From: Halobellus inordinatus
GTDB taxonomy: Archaea > Halobacteriota > Halobacteria > Halobacteriales > Haloferacaceae
Length of the DNA stretch: 64,000 nucleotides
Reading direction: 5' to 3'
Assembly: GCF_024464655.1 (NCBI RefSeq)
Contig: NZ_JANHAV010000001.1
Span: 186,001 to 250,000 of the forward strand
Both the position numbers and the translations under genes were made by a program. The notes beneath the pieces are model-generated. The model was not told the origin of the DNA. It saw only the letters and a list, made by a program, of their open reading frames with translations, and did not search any database. Positions 18,859 through 28,134 of this stretch are shown here, piece after piece. Within the stretch, counting starts at the first letter, position 1. Each line of letters begins with the position of its first letter.

Positions 18859-19437
18859 ATGCGGGAGACGCCAACCGGCACGCCAGTCGGCGTCGACGAC
18901 CCCTACGAGCACGCGGGCGTCTGCGATCACCTCACCAGCGACGGCCGGTGCCGCTTCGCGCTGAACCGCGCCGGTGACGACCCGGAATTCGCCGCCGCGC
19001 GCCGTGCGGCCGACTACGACTGCGTCGCCGCCGACGAAGACTGTGAGTTCCGCGACTGTCCGCACTACCGCTCGACGACCGACGGCCGCGAGTGCGTCCG
19101 CTGCGGCCTCGAATCGGTGCGGATGGCGCACGACGGCTCCCGGCCGCTGCTGGAAGAACATCACCTCTCCTACGGGGAGAGCGCGAGTACGCGTGGGCGG
19201 CGCGTCGGCACCGCGGGCGACGATGGCGGCAACTCCGACGGGTCGCTGTCACACGAGATCACGGTCGCGCTCTGTCGGTGGTGTCACGCCAAGATCCACA
19301 ACTCCTTCGCCCGGATCGACGACGATGCCGAACCCGACGCCGAGGCGTTCGCCACCCGCGAGGAGCGGCGCTCGAAGGAGCAGACGGAGTTCGGATTTGC
19401 CACCGCGCGCGAACGGCGCGACGCGGACGAGTCGTGA
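18859..19437 (+). CDS. HNH-like zinc-finger protein
   Basis: A 192-residue cysteine- and histidine-rich soluble protein. The C-terminal half has the layout of an HNH (beta-beta-alpha metal) domain: CVRCG, then EEHHLSY, then LCRWCHAKIHNSF, giving two C-x2-C zinc knuckles around an E-x-H-H core and an H-x3-H-N end. The first half carries further cysteines (GVCDHLTSDGRC, CEFRDCPHY) that may bind another zinc. HNH domains are usually nucleases, but this haloarchaeal type is uncharacterised, and a structural or nucleic-acid-binding role is equally possible. The start is fixed by the palindromic repeat ending just before it. Confidence 0.85.
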   Translation: MRETPTGTPVGVDDPYEHAGVCDHLTSDGRCRFALNRAGDDPEFAAARRAADYDCVAADEDCEFRDCPHYRSTTDGRECVRCGLESVRMAHDGSRPLLEEHHLSYGESASTRGRRVGTAGDDGGNSDGSLSHEITVALCRWCHAKIHNSFARIDDDAEPDAEAFATREERRSKEQTEFGFATARERRDADES

Positions 19438-19625
19438 GCCCTGTGAAACGAGCACGACCGGGACACTCTGCTTCGAGGGCCCGCTTGGCGTGCCCCGAGA
19501 AGGCCGTACCGACGCAGTTCTGCGCGGCCCGCCGGGCCGTCGTCCAGTTCGCTCCTCACCACTGACACGTGCCGTCAGCAGACCGGGCGCTTTTTGCCTT
19601 CCTTCGCTGTAAGAGTCTGCAACTG

Positions 19626-20174
19626 ATGACTCGCATCGTCGTCATCGACAACCACGGCCAGTTCACCCACCTCGAACGACGCGCGCTCCGCGACCTCGAC
19701 GTCGACGTCGAACTCCTCGACAACACGACGCCGGCCTCGGAGATCGACGCCGACGGGATCGTCCTCTCTGGCGGCCCGGATATGGACCGCATCGGCAACT
19801 GCCCCGACTACCTCGATCTCGACGTTCCGGTCTTCGGGATCTGCCTCGGGATGCAGATCCTCGCGGCCGAACTCGGTGGGCGAGTCGGCTCGGGCGACTA
19901 CGGCGGCTACGCCGACGTCGACGTACAGATCCTCGAGGACGACGACCCGCTCGTCGGCTCGCTCGCGCCCGAGACGCGCGTGTGGGCGAGCCACGCGGAC
20001 GAGGTGAAGGAAGTCCCCGAGGGATTCACCCGGACGGCGACGTCCGACGTCTGCGACGTCGAGGCGATGAGCGACACCGACCGCGACCTCTACGGCGTGC
20101 AGTGGCACCCCGAGGTCGCCCACACCGAGCGCGGCGAGGAAGTGTTCCGCAACTTCGTCGCGATCTGCGAGTAG
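19626..20174 (+). CDS. guaAA: GMP synthase subunit A (glutamine amidotransferase)
   Basis: A 182-residue class I glutaminase that supplies ammonia to the separate PP-loop subunit of archaeal GMP synthase, which converts XMP to GMP. The nucleophile elbow is GICLGMQ (Cys73), and the catalytic His/Glu pair is in GVQWHPEVAH (about residues 160-169). SGGPDMDRIG in the first third is typical of the family. Bacteria fuse both domains, whereas archaea split them; the synthetase subunit is not in this window. It starts at ATG 19626 following an AT-rich CTTTTTGCC region. Confidence 0.94.
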   Translation: MTRIVVIDNHGQFTHLERRALRDLDVDVELLDNTTPASEIDADGIVLSGGPDMDRIGNCPDYLDLDVPVFGICLGMQILAAELGGRVGSGDYGGYADVDVQILEDDDPLVGSLAPETRVWASHADEVKEVPEGFTRTATSDVCDVEAMSDTDRDLYGVQWHPEVAHTERGEEVFRNFVAICE

Positions 20175-20214
20175 CGCGGCGGTCCCCTCGCTCTTTCCCC
20201 TCCCCTCTCTCACG

Positions 20215-22122
20215 ATGACTTCGACACAAAGCGACCTCGCAGGACTCTCGCGATTCATCTTCCGCGCCCCGAGTTGGTACGCCAGTCTCGCCTTCGCGCT
20301 CCTCCTGGCAGCGCTCGCCGGCGTCGCCGCCTTCGACTCCGGCGCGTACGCCCGCACCTGGCGCGGCCTGTTCTTCCTCGGCCGCGACGCCTGGGAAGGA
20401 ATCTTCTTCATCGGCGTCCCGACCGTCGTCGCCGCGTTCGGGACGACGGGCGTCGATCGGTTCGTCGGCGGCAAACTCACGCCGAATCGCTCCTCACTCT
20501 TAGCGCTGGTCTCGGAGATCATCGTCGTCGTGATCGTCACGCTCGCCGCCATCGTCTCGGTGTTCGCCGGGCTCGAACAGCAGTTCGTCTTCGACGCGCT
20601 CGTCGTCGCGCTCGCGTCGGTGTTCGCGTTCCGCCTGCTCGTCGTGATGGCGGTCTCGCGGTCGTCGATCCTCGTCGCGGCGCTCCCGGCGAGCATCCAG
20701 ACGGTCGCGGCGGCCGTGCTGCTGTTCATCTACGGCGGCACGCTCCGACTACTCTCTGTCGGCGGCACCGTCCTCGACGCGTATCTGATGCCGTACCTCG
20801 CGCGCTCGGCGGACGCGCCCGCAGAGCTATCCGCCATCTCGGCCGAGCACTTCCTCCTGCTCGGGATCACCTGCGGCCTCTACGCGCTGGCGGTGTACGC
20901 CTTCGTCGTCGCCGTCGACCGCCCGTGGCGGCGGAGTCTCGGCGTCTCGATGCTCGATTTCCTCCGCGGGTTCGTCGGCCACGTCGCCGAGGGATCACGC
21001 GAACTCGAGGAGTTCTTCCAGCAACTCGGCGAGGAGGCGATCGTCCCGGTCTCGGTGCTCTCGTTTCGCACCACGGGCGGCGACGAGAAGGCGCGGTTCG
21101 TCCTCCCGATGATCCACCCCGGTCCGATGGGTGAGATCGGCGGCGGCAACTTCCCCGAACGCGTCGCCAACGACTGCTCGGGGCTGGTCTTCCCGCCGCA
21201 CGCCACCGCCGGCCACGACTTCAACCTCGTGACCGAGCGCGAGGTCGACACCATCCTCGACGCGGCAAACACCGCCGCGGATCGCGTCTCCTATTCGAGC
21301 GATGCCACCCGAAGCGTCCGGACCCGATCCGGCGAGGCGTCGATGCTCGGGCAGGCGTTCGGCGACGACGCGCTCTTGATCTCGACGTACGCGCCCGGCT
21401 TCGCCGACGATGTCGAGTACGGCGTCGGCCTCTCGGCGACGGCGGAAGCCCGGACGAGCGGCCTCGACGACGTCGTCCTCGTCGACGCGCACAACTCCAA
21501 CGACGGGCTGAGCGGCCCGGACCTGGGGCACGTCACGCCCGGCTCACAGCGCGCGTTCGATATGATCGGTGCGGCCGGAATCTCCGGACAGCGGCTCTCG
21601 ACGGCTGATCGACACGAACCACACCTCGGGGTCGCCTGGGACGAGACCGACTGGGAACCGGTCGACGGTATCGGACCGCTCGGCGTCCGCGTCGCCGTCA
21701 CCGCCGTCGACGGTCAGGAGACGGCGTACGTACTCGTCGACGGCAACAATATGGAACCCGGACTCCGCGGCGAACTCGTCGATGCGCTCGTCGACGACGG
21801 CCCCGTCGACGAGGCGGAAGTGATGACCACCGACACACACATCGTCAACACCGTCGAGGCGGACAATCAGGTCGGGGCCGCAATCGAGTGGGACGAACTC
21901 CGCACGCTCGTCTGTGAGCTCCTCGAGGAGGCCCGCGCGGACCTCGAACCCGTCGAAGCCGGCGTCGCCGTCGAGCGCGCCGAGGTCACGGTCTTCGGGA
22001 ACGACCGCACGGAGACGCTCGCCAGCCACGCGAACGCGGTCGTCGCGATGGGTGGCGCGTTCGCCGTCTCGATCATCCTCGCCGCGGTGGCGGTGAGCGT
22101 CCTGATCTTCCTGTTCGCCTGA
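20215..22122 (+). CDS. DUF2070 family membrane protein
   Basis: A 635-residue archaeal membrane protein. About six or seven TM helices occupy residues 25-245, then a large cytoplasmic or external domain (about 250-605) carries the family hallmark IHPGPMGEIGGGNFPERVA and LVFPPHATAGHDFNLVTERE, and a final TM helix lies at the C-terminus (AVVAMGGAFAVSIILAAVAV). The conserved His/Asp-rich positions (MIHPGP, PHATAGHD, VDAHNS, TTDTHIVNT) look like a metal-dependent hydrolase site. The function is not established; an archaeal membrane-linked phosphoesterase- or synthase-like activity is only a guess. It starts 40 bases after guaAA on the same strand. Confidence 0.9.
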   Translation: MTSTQSDLAGLSRFIFRAPSWYASLAFALLLAALAGVAAFDSGAYARTWRGLFFLGRDAWEGIFFIGVPTVVAAFGTTGVDRFVGGKLTPNRSSLLALVSEIIVVVIVTLAAIVSVFAGLEQQFVFDALVVALASVFAFRLLVVMAVSRSSILVAALPASIQTVAAAVLLFIYGGTLRLLSVGGTVLDAYLMPYLARSADAPAELSAISAEHFLLLGITCGLYALAVYAFVVAVDRPWRRSLGVSMLDFLRGFVGHVAEGSRELEEFFQQLGEEAIVPVSVLSFRTTGGDEKARFVLPMIHPGPMGEIGGGNFPERVANDCSGLVFPPHATAGHDFNLVTEREVDTILDAANTAADRVSYSSDATRSVRTRSGEASMLGQAFGDDALLISTYAPGFADDVEYGVGLSATAEARTSGLDDVVLVDAHNSNDGLSGPDLGHVTPGSQRAFDMIGAAGISGQRLSTADRHEPHLGVAWDETDWEPVDGIGPLGVRVAVTAVDGQETAYVLVDGNNMEPGLRGELVDALVDDGPVDEAEVMTTDTHIVNTVEADNQVGAAIEWDELRTLVCELLEEARADLEPVEAGVAVERAEVTVFGNDRTETLASHANAVVAMGGAFAVSIILAAVAVSVLIFLFA

Positions 22123-22233
22123 CTCGCTGGCACCCCGTCTCGGATACCCGACCGCCGACAGCGCGGTTGCTACCCGGAAAAGAAATTCCGCCGGTCGAGA
22201 AACGACGACCGACGACCGGTCTCTGTGTCCCGA

Positions 22234-22536
22234 TTACTCGTCTTCGTCCGCCGCGAACAGTTCGTCGACGGCGTCGCCGGCGGCCCGCGCGGCCTCGTCG
22301 GCGACGGCGTCGGCATCCTGCTCTGCGTCGTCGGGAGCGTTGACGTAGACGTCGACGGCGTCGGCATCCTGCTCTGCGTCGTCGGGAGCGTTGACGTAGA
22401 CGTCGACGTCGAGGACGCCCTCCTCGAACGTCACGGTCACGTCGAAGTCGGTCAGTTCCGACTGCTTGTAGTGGGCGAAGATCACGCCCTCTGCGGCCTC
22501 GGCGGCCGTCTGGACGACTTCCTCGTCGGTCGGCAT
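22234..22536 (-). CDS. DUF3194 family protein
   Basis: A 100-residue acidic protein starting MPTDEEVVQTAAEAAEG, of the small archaeal DUF3194 family that regularly follows prefoldin beta. The middle (SELTDFDVTVTFEEGVLDVDVYVNAP) is the family core. Residues around 50-85 hold a perfect in-frame duplication of 17 residues (DVYVNAPDDAEQDADAV twice), so this copy is longer than its relatives. The start is ATG 22536; an upstream in-frame ATG lies inside pfdB. The gene follows pfdB by four bases, so it is coupled. Its function is unknown, probably linked to protein folding by context. Confidence 0.85.
   Translation of the reverse strand: MPTDEEVVQTAAEAAEGVIFAHYKQSELTDFDVTVTFEEGVLDVDVYVNAPDDAEQDADAVDVYVNAPDDAEQDADAVADEAARAAGDAVDELFAADEDE
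22302..22403. repeat. Perfect 51-base tandem duplication inside the DUF3194 gene
   Basis: The unit 22302-22352 is repeated without change at 22353-22403, and the next five bases also match. The unit is 17 codons long, so the frame is kept. The absence of any mismatch, even at third positions, points to a very recent duplication or to ongoing copy-number change. Confidence 0.95.
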
Positions 22537-22540
22537 CGAC

Positions 22541-22927
22541 TTATGCGCCGGCGCCGCCGGGGCCCATCGGACCGCCGCCTGCGCCACCCTGGAGCATCTG
22601 CTGGAGCTCTTCCTGCAGGCTCTCGAACTGCTGTTCGACGCGTTCTTCCTGCTTTCCGAGCTGTTCGACGCGGATCTCGAGGCTGTCGACCTTGTCGGAA
22701 AGCTCCTCGTGTGCGTCGTCGTAGTCGGTCTCGACGAGCAGTTCGCCGACCTCGCGGTACATCGTCGTGTCCTCGTCGATCTCGTCGAGGGCGTCGAGCG
22801 CCGTCTTCGACTCGTTGAGCGTGGACTCGGCCTGTTCCTTCTGCGCGGCGACCTTCTGGGCCGTCTCCTGAAGGTCCTGCAGTTCTTCGAGTTTCTCCTG
22901 CGCTTCCGGCGGCAGATTACCCTGCAT
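22541..22927 (-). CDS. pfdB: Prefoldin subunit beta
   Basis: A 128-residue subunit of the archaeal prefoldin hexamer (two alpha, four beta), a jellyfish-shaped chaperone that hands unfolded proteins to the thermosome. The protein is two long amphipathic coiled-coil helices (about residues 8-50 and 75-115) joined by the short beta hairpin around [15 protein letters not shown]. The C-terminal Gly/Pro-rich tail ([15 protein letters not shown]) is longer than usual. Gene order L37ae-RpoP-Pcc1-PfdB-DUF3194 is a conserved archaeal cluster. Confidence 0.95.
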   Translation of the reverse strand: MQGNLPPEAQEKLEELQDLQETAQKVAAQKEQAESTLNESKTALDALDEIDEDTTMYREVGELLVETDYDDAHEELSDKVDSLEIRVEQLGKQEERVEQQFESLQEELQQMLQGGAGGGPMGPGGAGA

Positions 22928-23019
22928 ACGCGTGGCGACGGGATGCGGACTGAAAAAGGCCCGTATTCTCCGCTCGGCCTACGCTCGCGACGCTTCGGAG
23001 CAGTCGCCGTCGCCGCCGC

Positions 23020-23328
23020 TCACTCCGCTTGCCGTCCGGCCGTGCCCGGTCGCTCCGCACCCGCGCGTTCGACGTCTTCGGCGACGCGAACCAGCCGTAT
23101 CCACGTATTTATTCCGGCGCGCAGCGCCACGAGGTCGGCGGCCGCGACGTCGACGTGGACGGTACGGCCCTCACGAGTCACGTCGGCGCGGGACCGATCG
23201 TCCGCGATCTCGTCGACTTCGACGCGGACGCTCTCGGTGACGAGCCGAGCGCGTCGCTCGTCGTCGTACTCGAAGTCGATCGCGGCTTCGTGTGCGACCC
23301 CGTCGGCGGGGGTCCCTCGGCTCGCCAT
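23020..23328 (-). CDS. pcc1: KEOPS complex subunit Pcc1
   Basis: A 102-residue small alpha/beta protein of the KEOPS/EKC complex, in which Pcc1 forms a dimer that holds Kae1 during synthesis of t6A on tRNAs reading ANN codons. Recognisable parts are the strand HEAAIDFEYDDERRARLV, then RTVHVDVAAADLVALRAGINTWIRLVRVAEDV, whose R-A-x-x-N-x-x-x-R end is typical. It lies between RpoP and prefoldin beta in the conserved archaeal order. The start at 23328 overlaps nothing; RpoP ends 12 bases upstream. Confidence 0.9.
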   Translation of the reverse strand: MASRGTPADGVAHEAAIDFEYDDERRARLVTESVRVEVDEIADDRSRADVTREGRTVHVDVAAADLVALRAGINTWIRLVRVAEDVERAGAERPGTAGRQAE

Positions 23329-23340
23329 CGAAGAAGGGGA

Positions 23341-23475
23341 TTACTCGACTGGGACTTCCTTGACGTCCGGTGCGCGCTCTTTCAGCAGCACGCGGTGGCC
23401 GCAGTACGGACAGCGGACGCCGCCGTACTCGTCCAGTTCGACGTCGCGCTTACACCGGGAACACTTGTAGCTCAT
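23341..23475 (-). CDS. rpoP: DNA-directed RNA polymerase subunit P (Rpb12-like)
   Basis: A 44-residue zinc-ribbon protein read on the minus strand: it begins [19 protein letters not shown] and continues [14 protein letters not shown], giving two C-x2-C pairs that bind one zinc. It is the archaeal equivalent of eukaryotic Rpb12, which bridges subunits D and B. The length is normal. It follows L37ae by about 40 bases and precedes pcc1 by 12 bases in a single operon. Confidence 0.95.
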   Translation of the reverse strand: MSYKCSRCKRDVELDEYGGVRCPYCGHRVLLKERAPDVKEVPVE

Positions 23476-23516
23476 CGTTCAGGTAGTGGGGATAGTGGGT
23501 GTTGGATCTTTCGCGC

Positions 23517-23789
23517 TTACTCTTCGCCGTCGCCGGAGAGTGCGGCGCGGATGGAGCGACGGACCTGCTTGCCGCCGGGGGTCTGCGGGCGGTAGCTCCC
23601 GCCGGTGAAGACCTCGCCCGTTTCGTCGTTCTGCCAGATGCCGGGTTCGAGACGGGTGACGCTATCTTCGTCGACCGTCGCGTTCCGCATCTCCTCTTCG
23701 ATCTCTTTCACGCGTCGGCGGGCAACGCGCCCGTACCGCGCGCCGAAGCGACCGGCGCTGCCGGTCGTGCGCGCCTTGTTGTCGGCCAT
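23517..23789 (-). CDS. rpl37ae: 50S ribosomal protein L37ae, zinc-ligand-free variant
   Basis: A 90-residue large-subunit protein (eL43) with the family start [21 protein letters not shown] and the family end GIWQ...[13 protein letters not shown]. The zinc-ribbon cysteines are all gone: where relatives have C-P-x-C the sequence reads NATVD, and where they have GIWQC-x2-C it reads GIWQNDET. There is no cysteine in the whole protein. The fold is presumably kept by acidic and polar contacts in high salt. It is the first gene of the operon leading to rpoP, pcc1 and pfdB. It starts at ATG 23789. Confidence 0.93.
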   Translation of the reverse strand: MADNKARTTGSAGRFGARYGRVARRRVKEIEEEMRNATVDEDSVTRLEPGIWQNDETGEVFTGGSYRPQTPGGKQVRRSIRAALSGDGEE

Positions 23790-23871
23790 AGTACCGCGTT
23801 GTACCTCCGGCGTCGGGATAAACCCTACGAGATGGATCTCGGTAGGACACCACCGAGTCCGGCGTGCACCG

Positions 23872-25203
23872 TTACACTGCTTCGAGCAAGTAGTCGAACG
23901 CGCCCGATCCCACGTGAAAGTGCGCGTAGGTCCCGAGCGTGCGGTACTCACAGAGGCCGTCGTTGGCCCCGTCGACGCCCGCGCCGCGGACCATCTCGAA
24001 GGCGTATCGAGCGTCCGGCGCGGCCGTCGCCGACGAGTAGTGGAACTCGTGGCCGCGACGCGTACCGCCCGCCGGCGCGACGAGACAGTCCTCGCGGGCG
24101 CGGACGCCGACGTGATCGAGCGCGACCGGGCGATCCGTCATCCGCGTCTCGACGGGGAGGACGCCGGCCATCTCGTGGTCGTCGCCGTCGTCGGTCTGCA
24201 GCGACTCGCCGAGGACCATCATCCCGCCGCACTCCCCGAATATGGGGAGGCCGTCCGCCGCGAGCGACCCGAGTTCGTCGAGCGTCTCCGACTCCGCGAG
24301 CGCGGCGGCGTGGCGCTCCGGGTAGCCACCGGGGAGGTAGACGGCGTCGCACTCGGGGACGGGGTCGCCCGCAACGGGCGAGAACGGCTCGGTCGACGCG
24401 CGGGCGGCGAAGCGATCACGCGTGCTCGGATAGACGAAGCGGAAGGCGTCGTCGGCGGCGACTGCGATCCGGATGCCGGTCTCGTCGGCGGCGCGGAGCG
24501 AGGGAGCGGTGTCGAGACGAGGCCGGCGAACCAGATCGAGGAGCGTGCCGGTTCGGATCTGTCGCGCCGCGCCGTCGATCGCGTCGTCGGCGACGGGCGA
24601 TTCGTCGCCGAAATGGAGCCCGAGGTGGCGATCCGGGATTTCGAGACCGTCCAGCGGCGGCGTTCGCCCGACGTATCGCAGTCCCTCGACGGCGTCGCGA
24701 ATCCCCTGTTCGTGTCGCCCGCCGTGGGCGCGCGCCGCCAGGAGGCCGACGACGTCGACGTCGTAACCCGCGCGCTCGGCGTACTGCTGGAAGCCGAGGG
24801 CCGTGGCGGCGACGCTCTCCATCCCCGCGGTGGCGTCGACGACGAGGACGATGGGCAGATCCAGCGCCTCGGCCACAGCGGCGGTGCTCACGTCGCCGTC
24901 GTAGAGGCCCATCATCCCCTCGACGACGCAGACGTCGCCCTCGTCGGCCCCGCGGGCGTAGGCGCGTTGGATCCCTGACTCGCCCGCCATCCAGGGATCG
25001 AGCGTCCGCGACGGCCGATCGAGGACGGCGGCGTGGTGACTCGGGTCGATGAAGTCCGGGCCGGCTTTGGCGGCGACCGGCGTCCGCCCGGCGCGTTCGA
25101 GCGCGCGACAGACGGCCAGCGTCGCGACGGTCTTGCCCACGCCGGAGGCCGTCCCGGCGAGGACGACACCAGGCAGGTCGGAGGGCACCGCGTCGGTCGT
25201 CAT
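23872..25203 (-). CDS. cbiA: Cobyrinic acid a,c-diamide synthase (CbiA/CobB)
   Basis: A 443-residue glutamine-dependent amidase that forms the a and c amides of the corrin ring. N-terminal ATPase: [16 protein letters not shown] (about residues 12-27), [24 protein letters not shown]-terminal glutaminase: [12 protein letters not shown], then [15 protein letters not shown] with the nucleophile Cys, and [10 protein letters not shown] with the catalytic His. The length is normal. It is the last gene in the second cobamide cluster but is separated from cbiZ by about 50 bases, so it may have its own promoter. Its product feeds cobA and cbiP at the left end of the window. Confidence 0.95.
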   Translation of the reverse strand: MTTDAVPSDLPGVVLAGTASGVGKTVATLAVCRALERAGRTPVAAKAGPDFIDPSHHAAVLDRPSRTLDPWMAGESGIQRAYARGADEGDVCVVEGMMGLYDGDVSTAAVAEALDLPIVLVVDATAGMESVAATALGFQQYAERAGYDVDVVGLLAARAHGGRHEQGIRDAVEGLRYVGRTPPLDGLEIPDRHLGLHFGDESPVADDAIDGAARQIRTGTLLDLVRRPRLDTAPSLRAADETGIRIAVAADDAFRFVYPSTRDRFAARASTEPFSPVAGDPVPECDAVYLPGGYPERHAAALAESETLDELGSLAADGLPIFGECGGMMVLGESLQTDDGDDHEMAGVLPVETRMTDRPVALDHVGVRAREDCLVAPAGGTRRGHEFHYSSATAAPDARYAFEMVRGAGVDGANDGLCEYRTLGTYAHFHVGSGAFDYLLEAV

Positions 25204-25257
25204 CGAGAGAGTGTCGACGACGCTACCGGTTAAAGGGTTCCGTGCGGAGTCGCCCGG

Positions 25258-26070
25258 CTACTCGCCGGACGCGTCGGTCGTTTCGCGCTCTCCTGTCGAC
25301 AAGGACTCGCCGCCGGCGACACGCTCTACTCGCGCCGACTCGTCGGTCACGACACCGTACTCGGCTTCCGCGACCGATTCCGGCGGCTCCTCGTCGGTGT
25401 ATCGGGAGCCGAGCGCGGCACACAACGCGTCGCGCACGCAGGCCCGTGCAGCCGACCCCACGGCGGTCGCGCTCCCGGAAAATTGCGCCGTCTCGCCCCC
25501 GGGGTCGCAGGCGACGAGGACGGCGTCGGACGTCGTCCCGGGGAACCCGGTCTCTGCGAGTAGCGTCGTCGCCTTCGCCTCGGCGGCGACGGCGACGAGG
25601 TTCGCGAGCCCCCCCGGCGCGAGTGCGCGGGTCGTCCCGACGACGACGTTGACGGTGCCGGCGTGTCTGCGCTCGTTGCCCCGGGAGCCGCCGCGTCGCT
25701 CTGGTCCAGCCTCGTCCGGCATCGGCAGCGCCGCCGGATTGTTCACGCCGGCGGTGACGACGGCTTCGACGGGACCGAGGTGCGCCCGGTGTGCGTGCCG
25801 CATCGAGACGCCCGTAAGCAACGCGGGACCTGCCTCCTCGAAGCCTGCTCGTCGGCGACGCCGCCGCACGTAGTCGGTCACGTCCACGTCGTCCCAGCCC
25901 TCGGGAACCGAGAGAAGATACGCAGCGTCCGCCCGCGACTCGCCGCCGTCGTATCCCGTCGAGAGCCACCGCGTGTCGGGTCGGTAGAGACGGCAGACCT
26001 CGTCGCGGACGGTCGTCGCGAACAGTGGCGACGAGTGGGACGCGTCCGAGGGGTCGGACTCGCGCGTCAT
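25258..26070 (-). CDS. cbiZ: Adenosylcobinamide amidohydrolase (CbiZ)
   Basis: A 270-residue enzyme that cleaves the aminopropanol arm of adenosylcobinamide back to adenosylcobyric acid, so that outside corrinoids enter the archaeal route, which cannot use cobinamide directly. Recognised segments are WLSTGYDGGESRADAAYLLSVP, GPALLTGVSM, VEAVVTAGVNNPAALP, GTVNVVVGTTRALAPGGLAN and the late SGSATAVGSA-RACVRDALCAAL. It overlaps the aminotransferase-like cobD by four bases. Its presence shows salvage as well as synthesis. Confidence 0.92.
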   Translation of the reverse strand: MTRESDPSDASHSSPLFATTVRDEVCRLYRPDTRWLSTGYDGGESRADAAYLLSVPEGWDDVDVTDYVRRRRRRAGFEEAGPALLTGVSMRHAHRAHLGPVEAVVTAGVNNPAALPMPDEAGPERRGGSRGNERRHAGTVNVVVGTTRALAPGGLANLVAVAAEAKATTLLAETGFPGTTSDAVLVACDPGGETAQFSGSATAVGSAARACVRDALCAALGSRYTDEEPPESVAEAEYGVVTDESARVERVAGGESLSTGERETTDASGE

Positions 26071-27122
26071 CGATCTAACAGGGCGTCGAGCAGTCGGTCG
26101 TTCTCGTGCGGGCGGCGGACGGCAACGCGAATATGCGAATCCAGTCGCTCGAAGGTCCGCGCGTCTCGGAGCGCCACGCCCCCGGCACGAGCGCGTTCGA
26201 GGACGGCGTCGACGGAGTCGGAGTTGGGGGCGTCGCTATCGGTTTCGGCACCGATCCCGCCGTGCCCCTCGCCGACGTCGAGCAGGAGGAAGGGTGCGTC
26301 GGAGGGCGCGACGTCGAACGTCGGTTCGAGCGCGTCGCGCATCCGGACGCGCTCGGCCGCGACGCGCTCCCGCGTGCGACGGACGAACGTATCTTGGCGG
26401 AGGCAGTACGTTCCGACCGCGGCGGCGGGCGTCGAGAGCCCCCACGCCGGGCGGGCCGTTCGAAGTCGCTCGCCGAGGTCGCCGGTCGCGACGGCGAAGC
26501 CCGCGCGGATGCCGGGGAGGCCGAACATCTTCGTCAGCGAGCGAGCGACGATCGAGCCCGGTTCGCCCGCGATGCTCGGCGCGTCGGTGAAGTCGAGAAA
26601 CGCCTCGTCGACGACGAGCGGCGTCTCTGCGGCCCGGCAGTCGGCCAGGAACGCCCGGAGCGCGTCGGAACCGGCGAGTTCGCCCGTCGGATTGTTCGGC
26701 GTGCAGACGACTGCCGCGTCGTAGTCGCTCGGGTCCGCGTCGAGCACCTCGTCGTGGGCGACGCCGACGGGGTCGCCCCCCTGCAACCGGATTTCGCGGG
26801 CGTATTCGCCGAAGCTCGGTTCGGGAACGAGCACGCGGTCGTCGGGCGAGACGGTGACGCCGAAGGCGAGACGGAGCGCCGCGAGCCCGCCTGCAGTCGG
26901 GACCACAGAGGCAGGATCGCAGTCGACGTAGTCGGCGGCCGCCGCGCGGAAGTCGGCGAAGTCGTCGGCGTAACGCGTCGCGTCCGCGAGCGCAGACTCG
27001 TAGACGGATGCGACGCCCTCGGGGCGGACCGGGTTCGTGTTCGCGCTGAAATCGACGAGGCCCGCGTCGTCGCTCCCGCCGTGGGGAACGCGCGAGACGG
27101 TGTCGACGCTGTCAGGGTCCAC
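26067..27122 (-). CDS. cobD: L-threonine-O-3-phosphate decarboxylase (CobD) family PLP enzyme
   Basis: A 351-residue fold-type I PLP enzyme that makes (R)-1-aminopropan-2-ol phosphate for the nucleotide arm. Features are TPNNPTGE (about 141-148), [11 protein letters not shown] (170-180) and the PLP lysine K198 in [14 protein letters not shown]. It resembles histidinol-phosphate aminotransferases, which share these motifs, but the cluster context with cbiZ, cobT, cobY, cobS and cbiB favours CobD. It overlaps cobT by 11 bases and cbiZ by four. Confidence 0.85.
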   Translation of the reverse strand: MDPDSVDTVSRVPHGGSDDAGLVDFSANTNPVRPEGVASVYESALADATRYADDFADFRAAAADYVDCDPASVVPTAGGLAALRLAFGVTVSPDDRVLVPEPSFGEYAREIRLQGGDPVGVAHDEVLDADPSDYDAAVVCTPNNPTGELAGSDALRAFLADCRAAETPLVVDEAFLDFTDAPSIAGEPGSIVARSLTKMFGLPGIRAGFAVATGDLGERLRTARPAWGLSTPAAAVGTYCLRQDTFVRRTRERVAAERVRMRDALEPTFDVAPSDAPFLLLDVGEGHGGIGAETDSDAPNSDSVDAVLERARAGGVALRDARTFERLDSHIRVAVRRPHENDRLLDALLDR

Positions 27123-28134
27123 TTCTGCCCTCTGCGGCTGTTTGATCCGCCCCTTCGAGTCGGTCGAGCACGGCGTGGGTCGCGTCCGTCACGTCGCTCA
27201 ATCGGCCGGCCTCGTCGGCGAGTCTGAGTGCCCCGCCCATCGCCGCGCCCTCCTTTCCGACGCCGTCGGCGTAGGCGTTCAGCGCCCCCGCCTCGGCGGC
27301 GTCGAAGCCGGGGTCGGAGACGACGAGATCGAGGTCGAGCCCTGCCGCGGCGTTGTCGAGCCCCGGTACATCGTCGGCGAGATACGGCGTCGTCGCGAGC
27401 GTCGCCCGCTCTGCGACGCCGGCGTGGCGGACGAGCGCGGCGACCGCGAGCAACTGCGTGCCGCCGCCGAGGACGACGTCGGTCCCGGATTCGAGCGCCC
27501 CCGCAGTCAGCCCGGCGGCGACGGCCAGTACCGGATCGCCGACGTATCTGAGGACGGACTCGGGGGTGTGTGCGCCGTCTCCCGGCGCGACGTCGGACCC
27601 CTCGAACGCGTCCGCGACGACGCGCTCTTTCAGGTCGAGCGGGTTCTCCGGCAGTGACGACGACGTCACCGGAATCGTCTCCTCGCCGAGCGCGCGGAGG
27701 ACCGCCATCGCCGTCGTCGTCCCGCCGGGGATCGTCTCGCCGACGACGATTCGTTCGTCCGGGAGCGCGCGGCCGTACTCCCGCGCGGCCGCGAACGCGC
27801 CCGGAGCAGTCGGGACGGGGTCCGCCTCGCGAATGTCGCTACCGGGGCGTGCGCCCACGGTGACCGTCGGCGCGCCTGTCGGCCGCGCCAGGCCGCCGTC
27901 GACGACGGTCACCTCGAAGTCGAGGAGTTCCCGGACGGCCCGCGTCACCACTGCGGGCGTCGGACAGCCCGTCGGACTCACCGGCGTCACGGGCGCCCGG
28001 ACCGTATCACCGTACGTCAGGATCTCGGCGTCGGCGCTCGGTGTGTGCACGAGCAACTCTCGGGACGCGCCGGCGGCGCTGATCCCGTCGACTTCGGCCG
28101 TGCGGGTCGTCCCTGCGACGAGGATTACTCGCAT
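27112..28134 (-). CDS. cobT: Archaeal CobT-like nicotinate-nucleotide base phosphoribosyltransferase
   Basis: A 340-residue protein of the archaeal branch of the NaMN:base phosphoribosyltransferases, which activate the lower-ligand base as an alpha-riboside phosphate. Visible parts are [20 protein letters not shown], the glycine-rich [20 protein letters not shown] and [15 protein letters not shown]. The archaeal type differs enough from Salmonella CobT that substrate and even the exact reaction are less certain. It overlaps cobY by ten bases and cobD by 11. In the HAD-cbiB-cobS-cobY-cobT-cobD-cbiZ operon it supplies the nucleotide-loop half. Confidence 0.88.
   Translation of the reverse strand: MRVILVAGTTRTAEVDGISAAGASRELLVHTPSADAEILTYGDTVRAPVTPVSPTGCPTPAVVTRAVRELLDFEVTVVDGGLARPTGAPTVTVGARPGSDIREADPVPTAPGAFAAAREYGRALPDERIVVGETIPGGTTTAMAVLRALGEETIPVTSSSLPENPLDLKERVVADAFEGSDVAPGDGAHTPESVLRYVGDPVLAVAAGLTAGALESGTDVVLGGGTQLLAVAALVRHAGVAERATLATTPYLADDVPGLDNAAAGLDLDLVVSDPGFDAAEAGALNAYADGVGKEGAAMGGALRLADEAGRLSDVTDATHAVLDRLEGADQTAAEGRSGP

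Noticed and set aside
19444-19566. Small basic frame (GTG, 40 codons) between the HNH-type gene and guaAA
   Set aside because: It is arginine-rich in an acidic proteome, has no promoter or SD site, and no recognisable motif.
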